From Acidisoma sp. L85 (GTDB lineage Bacteria; Pseudomonadota; Alphaproteobacteria; Acetobacterales; Acetobacteraceae), in NCBI RefSeq assembly GCF_009765865.1, contig NZ_LMUQ01000050.1, positions 1 to 33,572 of the forward strand: DNA of 33,572 nucleotides. The letters run 5' to 3'. This document shows, piece after piece, positions 16,869 to 25,097 of this stretch. Position 1 is the stretch's first letter; every line of letters begins with the position of its first letter. A program made the translations under genes and the position numbers. Under the pieces are notes generated by a model, which was given only the letters and a program-made list of their open reading frames with translations, ran no database searches and was not told where the DNA came from.

Positions 16869-18134
16869 TCAATTTGCAAAGCTCCTGACCTCTCCCCGCT
16901 GTGGAAAGAGCGGATCGGCCTCCGGCCCCGCCACCACGCCGCGATCATGCAACGCCCCGATCGCCGCTTGCGGTAGTCCCAGGACCTCGCTCAGAACCTC
17001 GTCGGTCTGGGCACCAAGCAATGGCGCGGGCTGCGTTTCCCCGCGCGTCATGTCCGACAAACGAATGGTGGCGCCAGCAGCCCGATGGCGCCCCACACCC
17101 GAGGTCTCGATTTCGTCGAAGATCGCGCTCGCCGTTGAAACTCGCGCATCATCGGCGATCAACTCGCGCACCGAGCGGTATTGACCCCAGCACACGCCAC
17201 CGGCATCGAATTCGCTCGCGATCTCGGCCAGGCTCCGCGCCTCCACCCAGCGCTTGACGAGGCTCGCAATGATGTCGCGGCCTTCGTAACGATCGGCCTC
17301 GCGGCTGTAATCCACGCCAAGTGCCGCCTCGATGCTCGCGATCGCCTCCGCGATGCCGCAGGTTTCGGCGAGAGCGCGCCATTGCCGCGCGGAGACCGCG
17401 GCGATCATCACACGCTCGCCATCGGCGGTCGCGAAATCCCGGCCGAAAGCGCCGTAAATGTCATTGCCGATCGACCGGCGCTCCTCGGCGAGCAGCTCCG
17501 CCTCCGCCAGCACACCGAGATGCGACATTGCGCTGAAGGCGACATCAGACAGCGCCAGGCGCATTTCGCTACCCTCGCCGGTCGCGCGGCGCCGCAGGAT
17601 AGCCGCGGTCAGACCAAAAGCCGCCTGATAGGCACAGGCCAAATCCCAGGCCGGCAACGCATGGTTCACCGGCTTGGCGCGTGTGCCATCGCCGGTCAGC
17701 ATCGGATAACCCGTGGCGCAGTTGACGGTGTAATCGACCGCCGTCGAGCCATCCGCATTGCCCTCGATCGTGCAGCTGATGAGATCGGGGCGCGCACCGA
17801 CCAGCGCTTTATGCAACAGCCAAGGCGTCGGCACGTTGGTCAGCAGAATGCCGCCCTCCGGCCCCGGCGCCGTCACCAGCGCGCGCAGCAAGTCCCGGCC
17901 CTCGGGCTTGCGAATATCGATGGCGACCGAGCGCTTGCCCTTGTTCAGGCTCGTCCAATAGAGGCTGCGTCCACCCGGCATCATCGGCAGCCGGTTGTAA
18001 TCGATGCCGCCGCCGATCAGGTCGAAGCGGATGACATCGGCGCCGTATTGCGCGAGCGTCAGCCCGGCCAGCGGCGCCGCGATAAAGGCCGAACTCTCGA
18101 TCACCCGAATCCCGGCCAGCAGCGGATAGGTCAT
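16869..18134 (-). CDS. Family III CoA transferase, Mct-like (mesaconyl-CoA C1-C4 transferase group)
   Basis: 421 residues, CaiB/BaiF fold. Catalytic Asp164 in NHALPAWDLA. From memory, several blocks closely resemble Chloroflexus Mct, the enzyme that moves CoA within mesaconyl-CoA: SSAFIAAPLAGLTLAQYGAD, IRFDLIGGGIDY, LNKGKRSVAIDIR, NDIYGAFGRDF and the C-terminal LHDRGVVAGP. The neighbours support this: MaoC hydratase and CitE lyase follow the same order of chemistry. A 4-base overlap with the MaoC stop shows coupling. Reaction inferred: CoA shift or transfer on a C4-C5 dicarboxylate. Alternative: intermolecular CoA transferase for itaconate or a related acid. Confidence 0.85.
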   Translation of the reverse strand: MTYPLLAGIRVIESSAFIAAPLAGLTLAQYGADVIRFDLIGGGIDYNRLPMMPGGRSLYWTSLNKGKRSVAIDIRKPEGRDLLRALVTAPGPEGGILLTNVPTPWLLHKALVGARPDLISCTIEGNADGSTAVDYTVNCATGYPMLTGDGTRAKPVNHALPAWDLACAYQAAFGLTAAILRRRATGEGSEMRLALSDVAFSAMSHLGVLAEAELLAEERRSIGNDIYGAFGRDFATADGERVMIAAVSARQWRALAETCGIAEAIASIEAALGVDYSREADRYEGRDIIASLVKRWVEARSLAEIASEFDAGGVCWGQYRSVRELIADDARVSTASAIFDEIETSGVGRHRAAGATIRLSDMTRGETQPAPLLGAQTDEVLSEVLGLPQAAIGALHDRGVVAGPEADPLFPQRGEVRSFAN

Positions 18135-18634
18135 CGCGCCGCCTCCACAGACGCTCGGGTCGGGACCAGGCAGGAACGGATGAAGGTGAGAAACACCACC
18201 CCGTCCTGCTTGAACCCCTCGGTGCGCGTAGTGACAATACCTTGCGTCGGACGCGAACGGCTGGGCCGTACCTCCGTTACCTCGGATCGCGCATAGATCG
18301 TATCGTCGGGAAAAACCGGCGCGGTCAGCGCGATTTCCTTCCAGCCGAGATTTGCCACGGCATTGAGGCTCACGTCATCGACCGTCATCCCAAGCACGAT
18401 CGCGACGGTCAGCCCGCTATTGACCAGCATCTGTCCGAATTCGGTGGCGGCAGAGAAATTCGCGTCGCAATGCAGCGGATGCCGGTTCATCGTGAGCAGG
18501 CTGAACTGCGTATTATCCGCCTGGGTAATCGTACGCCCCGGCCAGTGCTCATATTGATCGCCGACCGCGAAATCCTCGAGAAAGCGACCCGTCAGCGGCC
18601 AGCGGCGTTTTTCGGTAGGGGCTTTTGCCGACAT
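18131..18634 (-). CDS. MaoC-like hydratase, itaconyl/mesaconyl-CoA hydratase type
   Basis: 167 residues, one hot-dog domain. GRFLEDFAVGDQYEHWPGRT and ADNTQFSLLTMNRHPLHCDA are the marks of the small MaoC group that includes itaconyl-CoA hydratase (Ich/Rip2). In classic R-hydratases the active site reads GDxNPLH; here it is MNRHPLH, so the catalytic Asp position is Asn and the following Asn is His. The second half has LGWKEIALTAPVFPDDTIYA, typical of the group. Predicted role: hydrate a C5-dicarboxylyl-CoA to the substrate of the adjacent lyase. Start ATG 18634 lies 3 bases after the lyase stop, with a GAGGA site. Confidence 0.86.
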   Translation of the reverse strand: MSAKAPTEKRRWPLTGRFLEDFAVGDQYEHWPGRTITQADNTQFSLLTMNRHPLHCDANFSAATEFGQMLVNSGLTVAIVLGMTVDDVSLNAVANLGWKEIALTAPVFPDDTIYARSEVTEVRPSRSRPTQGIVTTRTEGFKQDGVVFLTFIRSCLVPTRASVEAAR

Positions 18635-18637
18635 TCC

Positions 18638-19432
18638 TCAGCCCACCGCCGCAATGCGTTGCGCGCGCTCGATCACCGGCTTGTCGACCAAAGCCCCCGC
18701 CACCCGCAGCGCGCCGCGCGGATCAGCCGCGACCGCCGCCAAAACCTCGGCAGCCCAAGCGCGTTCCGCCTCGCTCGGCCGAAAAGCCTCGCGGATCGGC
18801 CCGACCTGGCGTGGATGAATCGCGAGCTTGCCGCCAAAACCCATCGCCCGCGCGCGCCGCGCTTCCTCCGCCGTCAGTTCCACATTCTCCACATTCGGCG
18901 TCACGCCATCCAGCGGCGGCGCGATACCGGCAAGGCGGGAGCGCAGCACGATCTCCGACCGCGCCATCAGCATCGGCTCCCAGTCCGAAGAACAACCGAG
19001 ATCGGCGGCATAATCCAGCGAACCGAAAGCCGCCCGCGCGATCCCAGGCGCCCGCAGCAACTCCGCCAACGCCGCCATGCCCCGCGCGGTTTCCACCAAA
19101 GGCACCACGAACGCCGCCGGGCAAGCCGCGACGATCTGGGCGATCACAGCGACGGATTCCGCCTTCGCCAAAACCACGCCATCCGGCGGCGCGACGCGCA
19201 GCATCGCCAAATCCTCCTCGAACCAAGCCGATCCTTCGGCATTGATCCGAACCAGAACCGGACAGCCGGTAACGCCGTGGCTCGCCGCATTCGCCCGCGC
19301 CGCCGCCTTGTGATCGGGCGACACGGCATCCTCGATATCGATAATGACCGCATCCGCGCCCGATTGCGCCGCACGCAGAAACCGCTCGGGTCGATCGCCC
19401 GGAACGAAAAGCGGCGCGGTGATGGACTGCAT
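18638..19432 (-). CDS. CitE-like acyl-CoA lyase (citramalyl/malyl-CoA lyase type)
   Basis: 264 residues, TIM-barrel HpcH/HpaI-CitE superfamily. Seen: APLFVPGDRPERF at the N-terminus, DIEDAV 32-37, VRIN with CoA-contact Arg62, metal ligand Glu114 in PLVETARG, and GSLDYAADL with Asp140/Asp144 as the second ligand. A C-terminal lid segment KLAIHPRQVGPIREAF is present. Family members cleave citramalyl-CoA to acetyl-CoA and pyruvate, or malyl/methylmalyl-CoA to glyoxylate and an acyl-CoA. The stand-alone gene (no CitD/CitF) argues against citrate lyase. ATG 19432 follows the ALDH stop by 5 bases; longer frame upstream is rejected as it lies in ALDH. Confidence 0.88.
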   Translation of the reverse strand: MQSITAPLFVPGDRPERFLRAAQSGADAVIIDIEDAVSPDHKAAARANAASHGVTGCPVLVRINAEGSAWFEEDLAMLRVAPPDGVVLAKAESVAVIAQIVAACPAAFVVPLVETARGMAALAELLRAPGIARAAFGSLDYAADLGCSSDWEPMLMARSEIVLRSRLAGIAPPLDGVTPNVENVELTAEEARRARAMGFGGKLAIHPRQVGPIREAFRPSEAERAWAAEVLAAVAADPRGALRVAGALVDKPVIERAQRIAAVG

Positions 19433-19437
19433 CCGTG

Positions 19438-20919
19438 TCAACCAAGCACGAAGGGATCCGGCGTTTCCTCCGCCGTGCTGATCCACACGCTCTTGCTGCG
19501 GACGTAATCGAGGATGGCTTCCGCGCCATTCTCGCTGCCGACGCCCGAACGCTTCGCGCCGCCGAAGGGCGACATATAGCTGACCGCCCGATACATATTC
19601 ACCCAGACCATGCCGGTGCGCAGCCGCTCCGACATCCGCAACACGCGGTTCATATCTTGCGTCCACAAACCCGCCGCCAAACCGTACGGACTGTCATTGG
19701 CGATCGCCAAAGCCTCCGCCTCATCCTCGAAGGGAATGCAGGCGAGAACTGGTCCGAAGACCTCCTCCTGCGCGATCCGCATGTCGTTGCGCACATCGCC
19801 GAAAATCGTCGGCTGCACGAACTGGCTTGTATTGCCGCCCGCCGGATGCGGTGCCGGCCCGCCGCCGAGCAGGCACTTCGCACCTTCCTGCTTCGCGACA
19901 TCGATGTAGTGCAGGACCTTCTGGTATTGCGGCGGCGTCGTTACCGGCCCGATCTGCGTCGTCCGCTCCATCGGATCACCCAGCTTCGCCGTGCGCGCGA
20001 AATCCACCACCCGTTCGACGAACTCGTCGTGGATCTTGCGCTGAACCAACAAGCGCGATCCGGCGACACAAGTCTGGCCCGTCGCGCCAAGAATGCCGCC
20101 GACCACGCCCTTCACGGCATTCTCAAGCTTGGCATCACCGAAAACGATGTTCGGTGACTTGCCGCCCAGCTCCAGCGTCACCCGCTTAAGCCCGCGCGCC
20201 GCCGTCTCGTAAACCCGCTGGCCGCCCATCTCGCTGCCGGTGAAAGCGACTTTCGCGACCTTGGGATGCGCCACCAGCGGCTCGCCGACTTCCGCGCCGA
20301 AGCCGGTGACGATATTGATCACGCCCGGCGGCAGCCCCGCCTGTTCCGCGAGTTTGCCAAACTCCAGCGCCGAGGCCGAGGTGAATTCCGACGGCTTCAG
20401 CACGAAGGTATTCCCCGCCGCCAACCCCGGCCCGAGCTTATAGGCCGCCAGCAACAGCGGCGAATTCCACGCGGTGATGGCGACGCAAACGCCCAGCGGC
20501 TCATGCCGCGTGAAGTTGAAGGTATTCGCCTTGTCTATCGGGATGACGGCGCCTTGCAGCTTATCGGCCAGGCCACCGAAATAATGGAACCACTGCGGCA
20601 CGTAGCGCGTCTGGCCCAGCATCTCGGACAACAGCTTGCCATTGTCCCGCACTTCGATCTCGGCGAGGTGCTGCGCATTCTCGGTGATGAGGTCGCCGAG
20701 GCGACGCATGATATGGCCCCGCGCGGTCGCATTCATGCGCGACCACTCGCCATCCTCGAAGGCGCGGCTGGCGGCCTGCACGGCGCGATCCGCATCCTCC
20801 GCCCGGCCACGTGGAATATTCGCCCAGGCCTCACCCGTGTACGGATTGAATGTCTCGAAGGTCTCGCCATTCGCGGCCTCGACCCATTCGCCGCCGATCA
20901 GCATCTTGTAAGTTTGCAT
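19438..20919 (-). CDS. NAD(P)-dependent aldehyde dehydrogenase 1
   Basis: 493 residues, full-length ALDH. Catalytic residues Asn152 (AWNSP), Glu250 (TLELGGKSP) and Cys284 (GQTCVAGSR) are all present, as is the C-terminal FGGAKRSGVG segment. Oxidises an aldehyde to the acid. It begins 15 bases after the GMC oxidoreductase stop and has GGAG seven bases before ATG 20919, so the pair probably performs alcohol to aldehyde to acid. Substrate unknown. Confidence 0.93.
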   Translation of the reverse strand: MQTYKMLIGGEWVEAANGETFETFNPYTGEAWANIPRGRAEDADRAVQAASRAFEDGEWSRMNATARGHIMRRLGDLITENAQHLAEIEVRDNGKLLSEMLGQTRYVPQWFHYFGGLADKLQGAVIPIDKANTFNFTRHEPLGVCVAITAWNSPLLLAAYKLGPGLAAGNTFVLKPSEFTSASALEFGKLAEQAGLPPGVINIVTGFGAEVGEPLVAHPKVAKVAFTGSEMGGQRVYETAARGLKRVTLELGGKSPNIVFGDAKLENAVKGVVGGILGATGQTCVAGSRLLVQRKIHDEFVERVVDFARTAKLGDPMERTTQIGPVTTPPQYQKVLHYIDVAKQEGAKCLLGGGPAPHPAGGNTSQFVQPTIFGDVRNDMRIAQEEVFGPVLACIPFEDEAEALAIANDSPYGLAAGLWTQDMNRVLRMSERLRTGMVWVNMYRAVSYMSPFGGAKRSGVGSENGAEAILDYVRSKSVWISTAEETPDPFVLG

Positions 20920-20934
20920 TGTCGTTCTCCTAGC

Positions 20935-22563
20935 TCAGGCGGCCATGGCGAGGCGGTTGTCTTCGCGCAGCATCACCGCGGCTTTTTCCGCGATCATGAT
21001 GACCGGGGCGTTGGTGTTCCCCGATACGATGGACGGCATGATCGATGCATCGATCACCCGCAGCCCGTCGATGCCACGCAACCGCAGCCGGTCATCCACC
21101 ACCGCGAGCGAATCATTGCCCATCCGGCAACTGCCGACCGGATGATACATCGCCTGCGCGAATTGCTTGAGATAGCCGAGTATCTCCGCGTCGCTCTGCT
21201 TATCGGCGCCGGGCACCGCCTCACCCGCCACATGCTCGGCCATGGGCGAGGCCGCGAAGATGCGGCGCACGATGCGGATACCCTCGATCATCGCGCGCTG
21301 GTCTTCCTGCGCGGTGAGGTAATTGAAGCGGATATCCGGCGCATCGAAGGGATCGGCGGAGCGTAAGGTCAAGGCTCCGCGCGAATGCGGCCGGATATGG
21401 CTGCAGGATGCCGTGACCGCCGCATGGCTTTCGGCGACGAAGCGGCCTTCCTTGGTGATGATCATGCTGAAGGGGCGAAACTGGATCTGCAAATCCGGCG
21501 TTTCGACATGCGGGCCAGACCGCGCGAACGCCGCCACCTGCGCCGCCGCCGAGGTCAGCAGCCCCGAGCGCTTGAGCACAAACTCCGCGACATGCGGAAA
21601 CAGCTTCCAGGACGTGCGGGCGCTCGCCGAGTTGAGGATCAGCTTGTTGATCGAGAACGCCGGATCAACCTTGGAGAGGTAATGCGCGTAAATGTGGTCC
21701 TGCAGATTGCGGCCCACGCCCGGCAGCACATGCACCACGTCGATGCCGTGCCGTCTCAGCTCATCCTCCGGCCCGATCCCGGAAACCAGCAGAAGCTGCG
21801 GCGAGTTTATCGCGCCGCCGGACAGGATGATCTCGCGCCCCGTCGCCTCCTTCAGCTCGCCGCCCCGGCGATAGCGCACGCCGGTCGCCCGGCCGTTCTC
21901 CACCACGATCTTCGCGACATGCGCCTCGGTTTCGATGGTGAGGTTCTGCCGGCGTTTTGCGGGATCGAGGAAGGCGCTGGCGGCGGAATGCCGCACGCCG
22001 TTCAGGATATTGTATTGCACATAGCCGATGCCGTCCTGCTCCGCGCCGTTGAAATCGGCGTTGAACGGCAGCCCGATGGCCTGCCCGGCCTCGACGAAAG
22101 CACGCGACGCGACATGCGGCTTGGCGAGGTCACTCACGCCCAATTCGCCGGTCGCGCCGTGGAACTCATCGGCGCCGCGTTGCTGCCGCTCGCTTTTCTT
22201 GAAGTAAGGCAGCACGTCGCTCCACGACCAGCCGGCATTGCCCGCCTGCCGCCACAAATCGTAATCGCGTGGCACGCCCCGCATATACACAAGGCCATTG
22301 ATCGCGCTGCTGCCGCCCAGGGTCTTGCCGCGCGGGCAATAGACCTGGCGGTTATTCAGCCCAGGCTCCTCGGAGGTGTAATATCGCCAATTCACCCGCG
22401 CATTCGAATAGAGGCGCGGCGTGCCCGCTGGGATTTTCAGCCAGATATTACGGCTCGCGCCGCCGGCTTCCAGCAGCAGCACCCGAGACTTGCCATCCTC
22501 CGTGAGCCGATTGGCAAGCACGCAGCCCGCCGACCCTGCCCCGATGATGATGTAGTCGTACAT
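20935..22563 (-). CDS. GMC-family FAD alcohol dehydrogenase (choline dehydrogenase-like)
   Basis: 542 residues. N-terminal FAD site IIGAGSAGCVLANRL (6-20) and the ADP-contact Glu in LLLEAGG. GMC signature PRGKTLGGSSAINGLVYMRG (~85-104). Active-site His474 in HPVGSCRMG and Asn516/518 in SGNTNAPVIM. No signal peptide, so probably cytoplasmic or membrane-associated. Oxidises a primary alcohol, passing electrons to a quinone or oxygen. Probably the first gene of the long minus-strand operon; SD-like AGGGGAG is about 11 bases before ATG 22563. Confidence 0.92.
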   Translation of the reverse strand: MYDYIIIGAGSAGCVLANRLTEDGKSRVLLLEAGGASRNIWLKIPAGTPRLYSNARVNWRYYTSEEPGLNNRQVYCPRGKTLGGSSAINGLVYMRGVPRDYDLWRQAGNAGWSWSDVLPYFKKSERQQRGADEFHGATGELGVSDLAKPHVASRAFVEAGQAIGLPFNADFNGAEQDGIGYVQYNILNGVRHSAASAFLDPAKRRQNLTIETEAHVAKIVVENGRATGVRYRRGGELKEATGREIILSGGAINSPQLLLVSGIGPEDELRRHGIDVVHVLPGVGRNLQDHIYAHYLSKVDPAFSINKLILNSASARTSWKLFPHVAEFVLKRSGLLTSAAAQVAAFARSGPHVETPDLQIQFRPFSMIITKEGRFVAESHAAVTASCSHIRPHSRGALTLRSADPFDAPDIRFNYLTAQEDQRAMIEGIRIVRRIFAASPMAEHVAGEAVPGADKQSDAEILGYLKQFAQAMYHPVGSCRMGNDSLAVVDDRLRLRGIDGLRVIDASIMPSIVSGNTNAPVIMIAEKAAVMLREDNRLAMAA

Positions 22564-22686
22564 CCGATGCGACGCTCCCCTGTAGCCGTCAGGCGGCGCT
22601 GTTGGCTTGGCCAGTCCGAAGGACCTGTCCTAACGTCAGACGCTTGTTCCCTCTCTAGAAGCCGCCCATCATCAAGACAATTATCA
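22564..22686 (-). promoter_or_regulatory. Probable promoter region of the minus-strand catabolic operon
   Basis: 123 bases between the LysR stop and the GMC start. On the minus strand TTGTCT (22675-22680) and TAGAGA (22652-22657) are 17 bases apart, a weak sigma-70-like pair. The AT-rich stretch next to the LysR stop stands out from the GC-rich surroundings. The copy of TTGGTTG/CAACCAA seen upstream of lysR is not repeated here. Promoter position is inference. Confidence 0.3.
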
Positions 22687-23670
22687 TTATGACTCGAATT
22701 CTTTAGCTAAAACGATCATTCGGCCACCGGCCCTTGCCGAACCGGCTCGTTCCGCACCGGCGCCGGGAGCTTTGCTTTCCATGAAAGCCGGAATGAGATC
22801 AGCGAGCTTTCGCGCCGCCGGGGACAAAGCTTGCCCGCGCAAAGTCACGATAGCGATCTCCCGCGTCATCACCGGCTCGACGATCCGCAATTCTTGCAAG
22901 TCTGGTCCCGGATTAGCGGGCAGCGCGATCTTGGGGAGGATCGCCACTCCCAGCCCGGCATTCGCCGCCGCGATCAGCGTCTGCACCTGGGTGAACTGAT
23001 AGTTCGTGGAGAGGGTTAGGCCGTGGGACGCCACCGTCCGCTCGATCAGCGCGCGGAGTGCCGTGGCGGGGTTCAGCAGCAGCACCGGCATCCGCGCCAG
23101 CTCCTCAAGCCGGATGCTGGACCGCAAGGTCTGGAACAGCCGCCGCGGCACCAGGGCATAGATCTCTTCCTTCAGGATGGGCCGGAAGGCGAGATCGGGC
23201 TCGTCCAGCACCGGCCCAATGCCGAAATCCACCTCCCGCTTGCGTAGGCTCTCGAACAGATCGGAGGAGGTGAGTTCGCGCACGCTCAGCCGCACATCCG
23301 GGTAATCCTTCCCGAAGGCCGCCAGAACCAGCGGCAGCCGGGTGCTTGCCACGGTCGGGGAGCAGGCGATCGAGACATGGCCGCGGCGCATATCCACCGC
23401 CTCCTCGATCTTCCTCAGCCCGGCTTCGACTTCATGCAGCGCCCGGCGCACGCAGCCCAAAAGTTGCTCGCCCTCCGCCGTCAGCCGCACCGAACGGGTG
23501 GTGCGATGAAAAAGTGCCACGCCAAGCTGACCTTCAAGCTGCTTGATCTGCGTGCTGACCGAGGATTGCGAGCGGCGCGCCTGATCGGCGGCGGAGCGGA
23601 AGCTCGCATGCTCGGCCACCAGCAGAAACACCTGAAGGAGCTTGAGATTGACCTTCATGATCGGCTGCAT
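22687..23670 (-). CDS. LysR-family transcriptional regulator
   Basis: 327 residues. N-terminal winged helix-turn-helix (about 5-65; SFRSAADQARRSQSSVSTQIKQLE is the recognition region, in two halves) and a C-terminal periplasmic-binding-like effector domain (about 92-295). Slightly long, with a poorly conserved Ala/Gly-rich tail of ~30 residues. Divergent from the CoA transferase at 23800, the usual layout for a LysR protein controlling its neighbour. It also lies just upstream of the GMC-led operon, so it may control both arms. Effector unknown, probably a pathway acid. ATG 23670; ATG 23658 is an alternative. Confidence 0.93.
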   Translation of the reverse strand: MQPIMKVNLKLLQVFLLVAEHASFRSAADQARRSQSSVSTQIKQLEGQLGVALFHRTTRSVRLTAEGEQLLGCVRRALHEVEAGLRKIEEAVDMRRGHVSIACSPTVASTRLPLVLAAFGKDYPDVRLSVRELTSSDLFESLRKREVDFGIGPVLDEPDLAFRPILKEEIYALVPRRLFQTLRSSIRLEELARMPVLLLNPATALRALIERTVASHGLTLSTNYQFTQVQTLIAAANAGLGVAILPKIALPANPGPDLQELRIVEPVMTREIAIVTLRGQALSPAARKLADLIPAFMESKAPGAGAERAGSARAGGRMIVLAKEFES

Positions 23671-23685
23671 CGGCGTTCCACACGT

Positions 23686-23710
23686 TTGGTTGATCGCTTA
23701 ATCCAACCAA
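23686..23710. promoter_or_regulatory. Putative LysR operator, TTGGTTG-N11-CAACCAA
   Basis: Perfect 7-base inverted arms (23686-23692 and 23704-23710) with an 11-base spacer, in the 129-base divergent gap between lysR and the CoA transferase. Size and position fit a LysR recognition site (palindrome with T-N11-A core). A further half-site TCCAACCA at 23732-23739 repeats 23702-23709 in direct orientation, 30 bases on, about three helical turns, as expected for an activation half-site toward the plus-strand genes. Confidence 0.6.
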
Positions 23711-23799
23711 TCTCCCGTTTATTTGCATTTGTCCAACCATGCCTTGCTCTTTTAAGCCTGCAAGGCGGCGCCCGGTCGAGGCGCCGCGGGGGAACGGGC

Positions 23800-25071
23800 T
23801 TGAACACAACAGAAACAGGCTCCGCTGATGGCCTTCTGAAGGCCGCCGCCGGCCTCCTTGGCGGCTCGGGTTCCGGCAGACAGGCGCTGGAAGGCATCCG
23901 CGTGCTGGATATCGCGACCTTCGTCGCCGCGCCCTTCTGCGGCACCATCCTCGGCGACTTCGGTGCCGAGGTCATCAAGATCGAGCAGCCGAACGAAGGC
24001 GACTCACTGCGCCGCTTCGGCACGCCGACGGATTGCGGCGATACGCTCGTCTGGCTCAGCGAATCCCGCAACAAGAAGACCGTCACGCTCAACCTGAAAA
24101 CCGCGGAGGGCGCCCAAATCTTCCGCGACCTCGTCGCCAAATCCGATGTCGTGCTGGAGAACTTTCGTCCCGGCACGCTGGAGAAATGGGGCGTCGGCTT
24201 CGAGGCTTTGCGCGAGATCAACCCCAGCCTCGTCATGCTGCGTGTCAGTGCCTACGGCCAGACCGGACCCAAGAAGAACGAACCCGGCTTCGCCCGCATC
24301 GCCCATGCCTTCGGCGGCCTCACCGCGCTTGCCGGTGAGGCGGACGGGCCGCCGGTCGTGCCCGGCTCGACCTCGCTCGCCGACTATATCTCCGGCATGT
24401 GGGGCGCCATCGGCGTGCTCCTCGCTTTGCGCGATGTGCAGAATGGCGGCCCCGGCCAGTTCATCGATGTCGGCCTCTACGAAAGCGTCTTCCGCCTGCT
24501 CGATGAACTCGTGCCCGCCTATGCGAAATTCGGTACGATCCGCGAGCGCATGGGCCCGGATACGATCAATGTCGTGCCGCATAGCCACTACCGCACCGCG
24601 GACGGCCACTGGGTCGCCGTCGCCTGCACCAATGACCGCATGTTCGCCCGTCTTGCCGATGTCATGGGCCGGGGCGAACTCGCCGCCTCACCCTTCTACG
24701 CGACGACCGTCGCTCGGGTGGAACGCCGCGCCGAGGTCAATGCCATTGTCGCCGACTGGATCGGCCTCCTATCGCAGGCGGAGGTGCTCGACCAATGCCA
24801 GAAGGGCGGGGTGCCCTGCGGCCCGGTCTATTCAATCGCGGATATCTTCGAGGATCCCCAGTACCGCGCCCGCCGGAATTTCTTCGAGACCGAGGATCCG
24901 CGCATCGGTCCGGTGACTTTGCCATCACCCGTGCCGCGTCTGTCGGAAACACCGGCGGTCTTCCGCCATACCGGCCGCGCTCTCGGCGCCGACACAGCCG
25001 AAATCCTTAGCGACCTTCTCGGAATCGATGAAGACAACCTCTCGCGGTTGCGCGCCGTCGGCGCTATCTGA
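23800..25071 (+). CDS. Family III CoA transferase 2 (CaiB/BaiF), TTG start
   Basis: 423 residues. Catalytic Asp195 (STSLADYISGMWG); CoA-binding elements LGDFGAEVIKIEQP and ENFRPGTLEKWG; typical length. Unlike the Mct-like copy it has the standard CaiB pattern (AYGQTGP, GLYESVFRLL), so it probably moves CoA between two acids, for example from succinyl-CoA to the pathway acid. No in-frame ATG or GTG lies near the domain start. TTG 23800 has GGGGGA six bases upstream, so I choose it. The first ~25 residues are low-complexity. First gene of the plus-strand arm and the likely main target of the LysR protein. Confidence 0.88.
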   Translation: MNTTETGSADGLLKAAAGLLGGSGSGRQALEGIRVLDIATFVAAPFCGTILGDFGAEVIKIEQPNEGDSLRRFGTPTDCGDTLVWLSESRNKKTVTLNLKTAEGAQIFRDLVAKSDVVLENFRPGTLEKWGVGFEALREINPSLVMLRVSAYGQTGPKKNEPGFARIAHAFGGLTALAGEADGPPVVPGSTSLADYISGMWGAIGVLLALRDVQNGGPGQFIDVGLYESVFRLLDELVPAYAKFGTIRERMGPDTINVVPHSHYRTADGHWVAVACTNDRMFARLADVMGRGELAASPFYATTVARVERRAEVNAIVADWIGLLSQAEVLDQCQKGGVPCGPVYSIADIFEDPQYRARRNFFETEDPRIGPVTLPSPVPRLSETPAVFRHTGRALGADTAEILSDLLGIDEDNLSRLRAVGAI

Positions 25072-25097
25072 AAGGCTACATCCTGTCCGGTCCCGCC

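Noticed and set aside
17181-18296. 371-codon frame antisense to the Mct-like transferase
   Set aside because: Arg/Gln/His-rich shadow of a clear CoA transferase and MaoC; no ribosome-binding site or fold.
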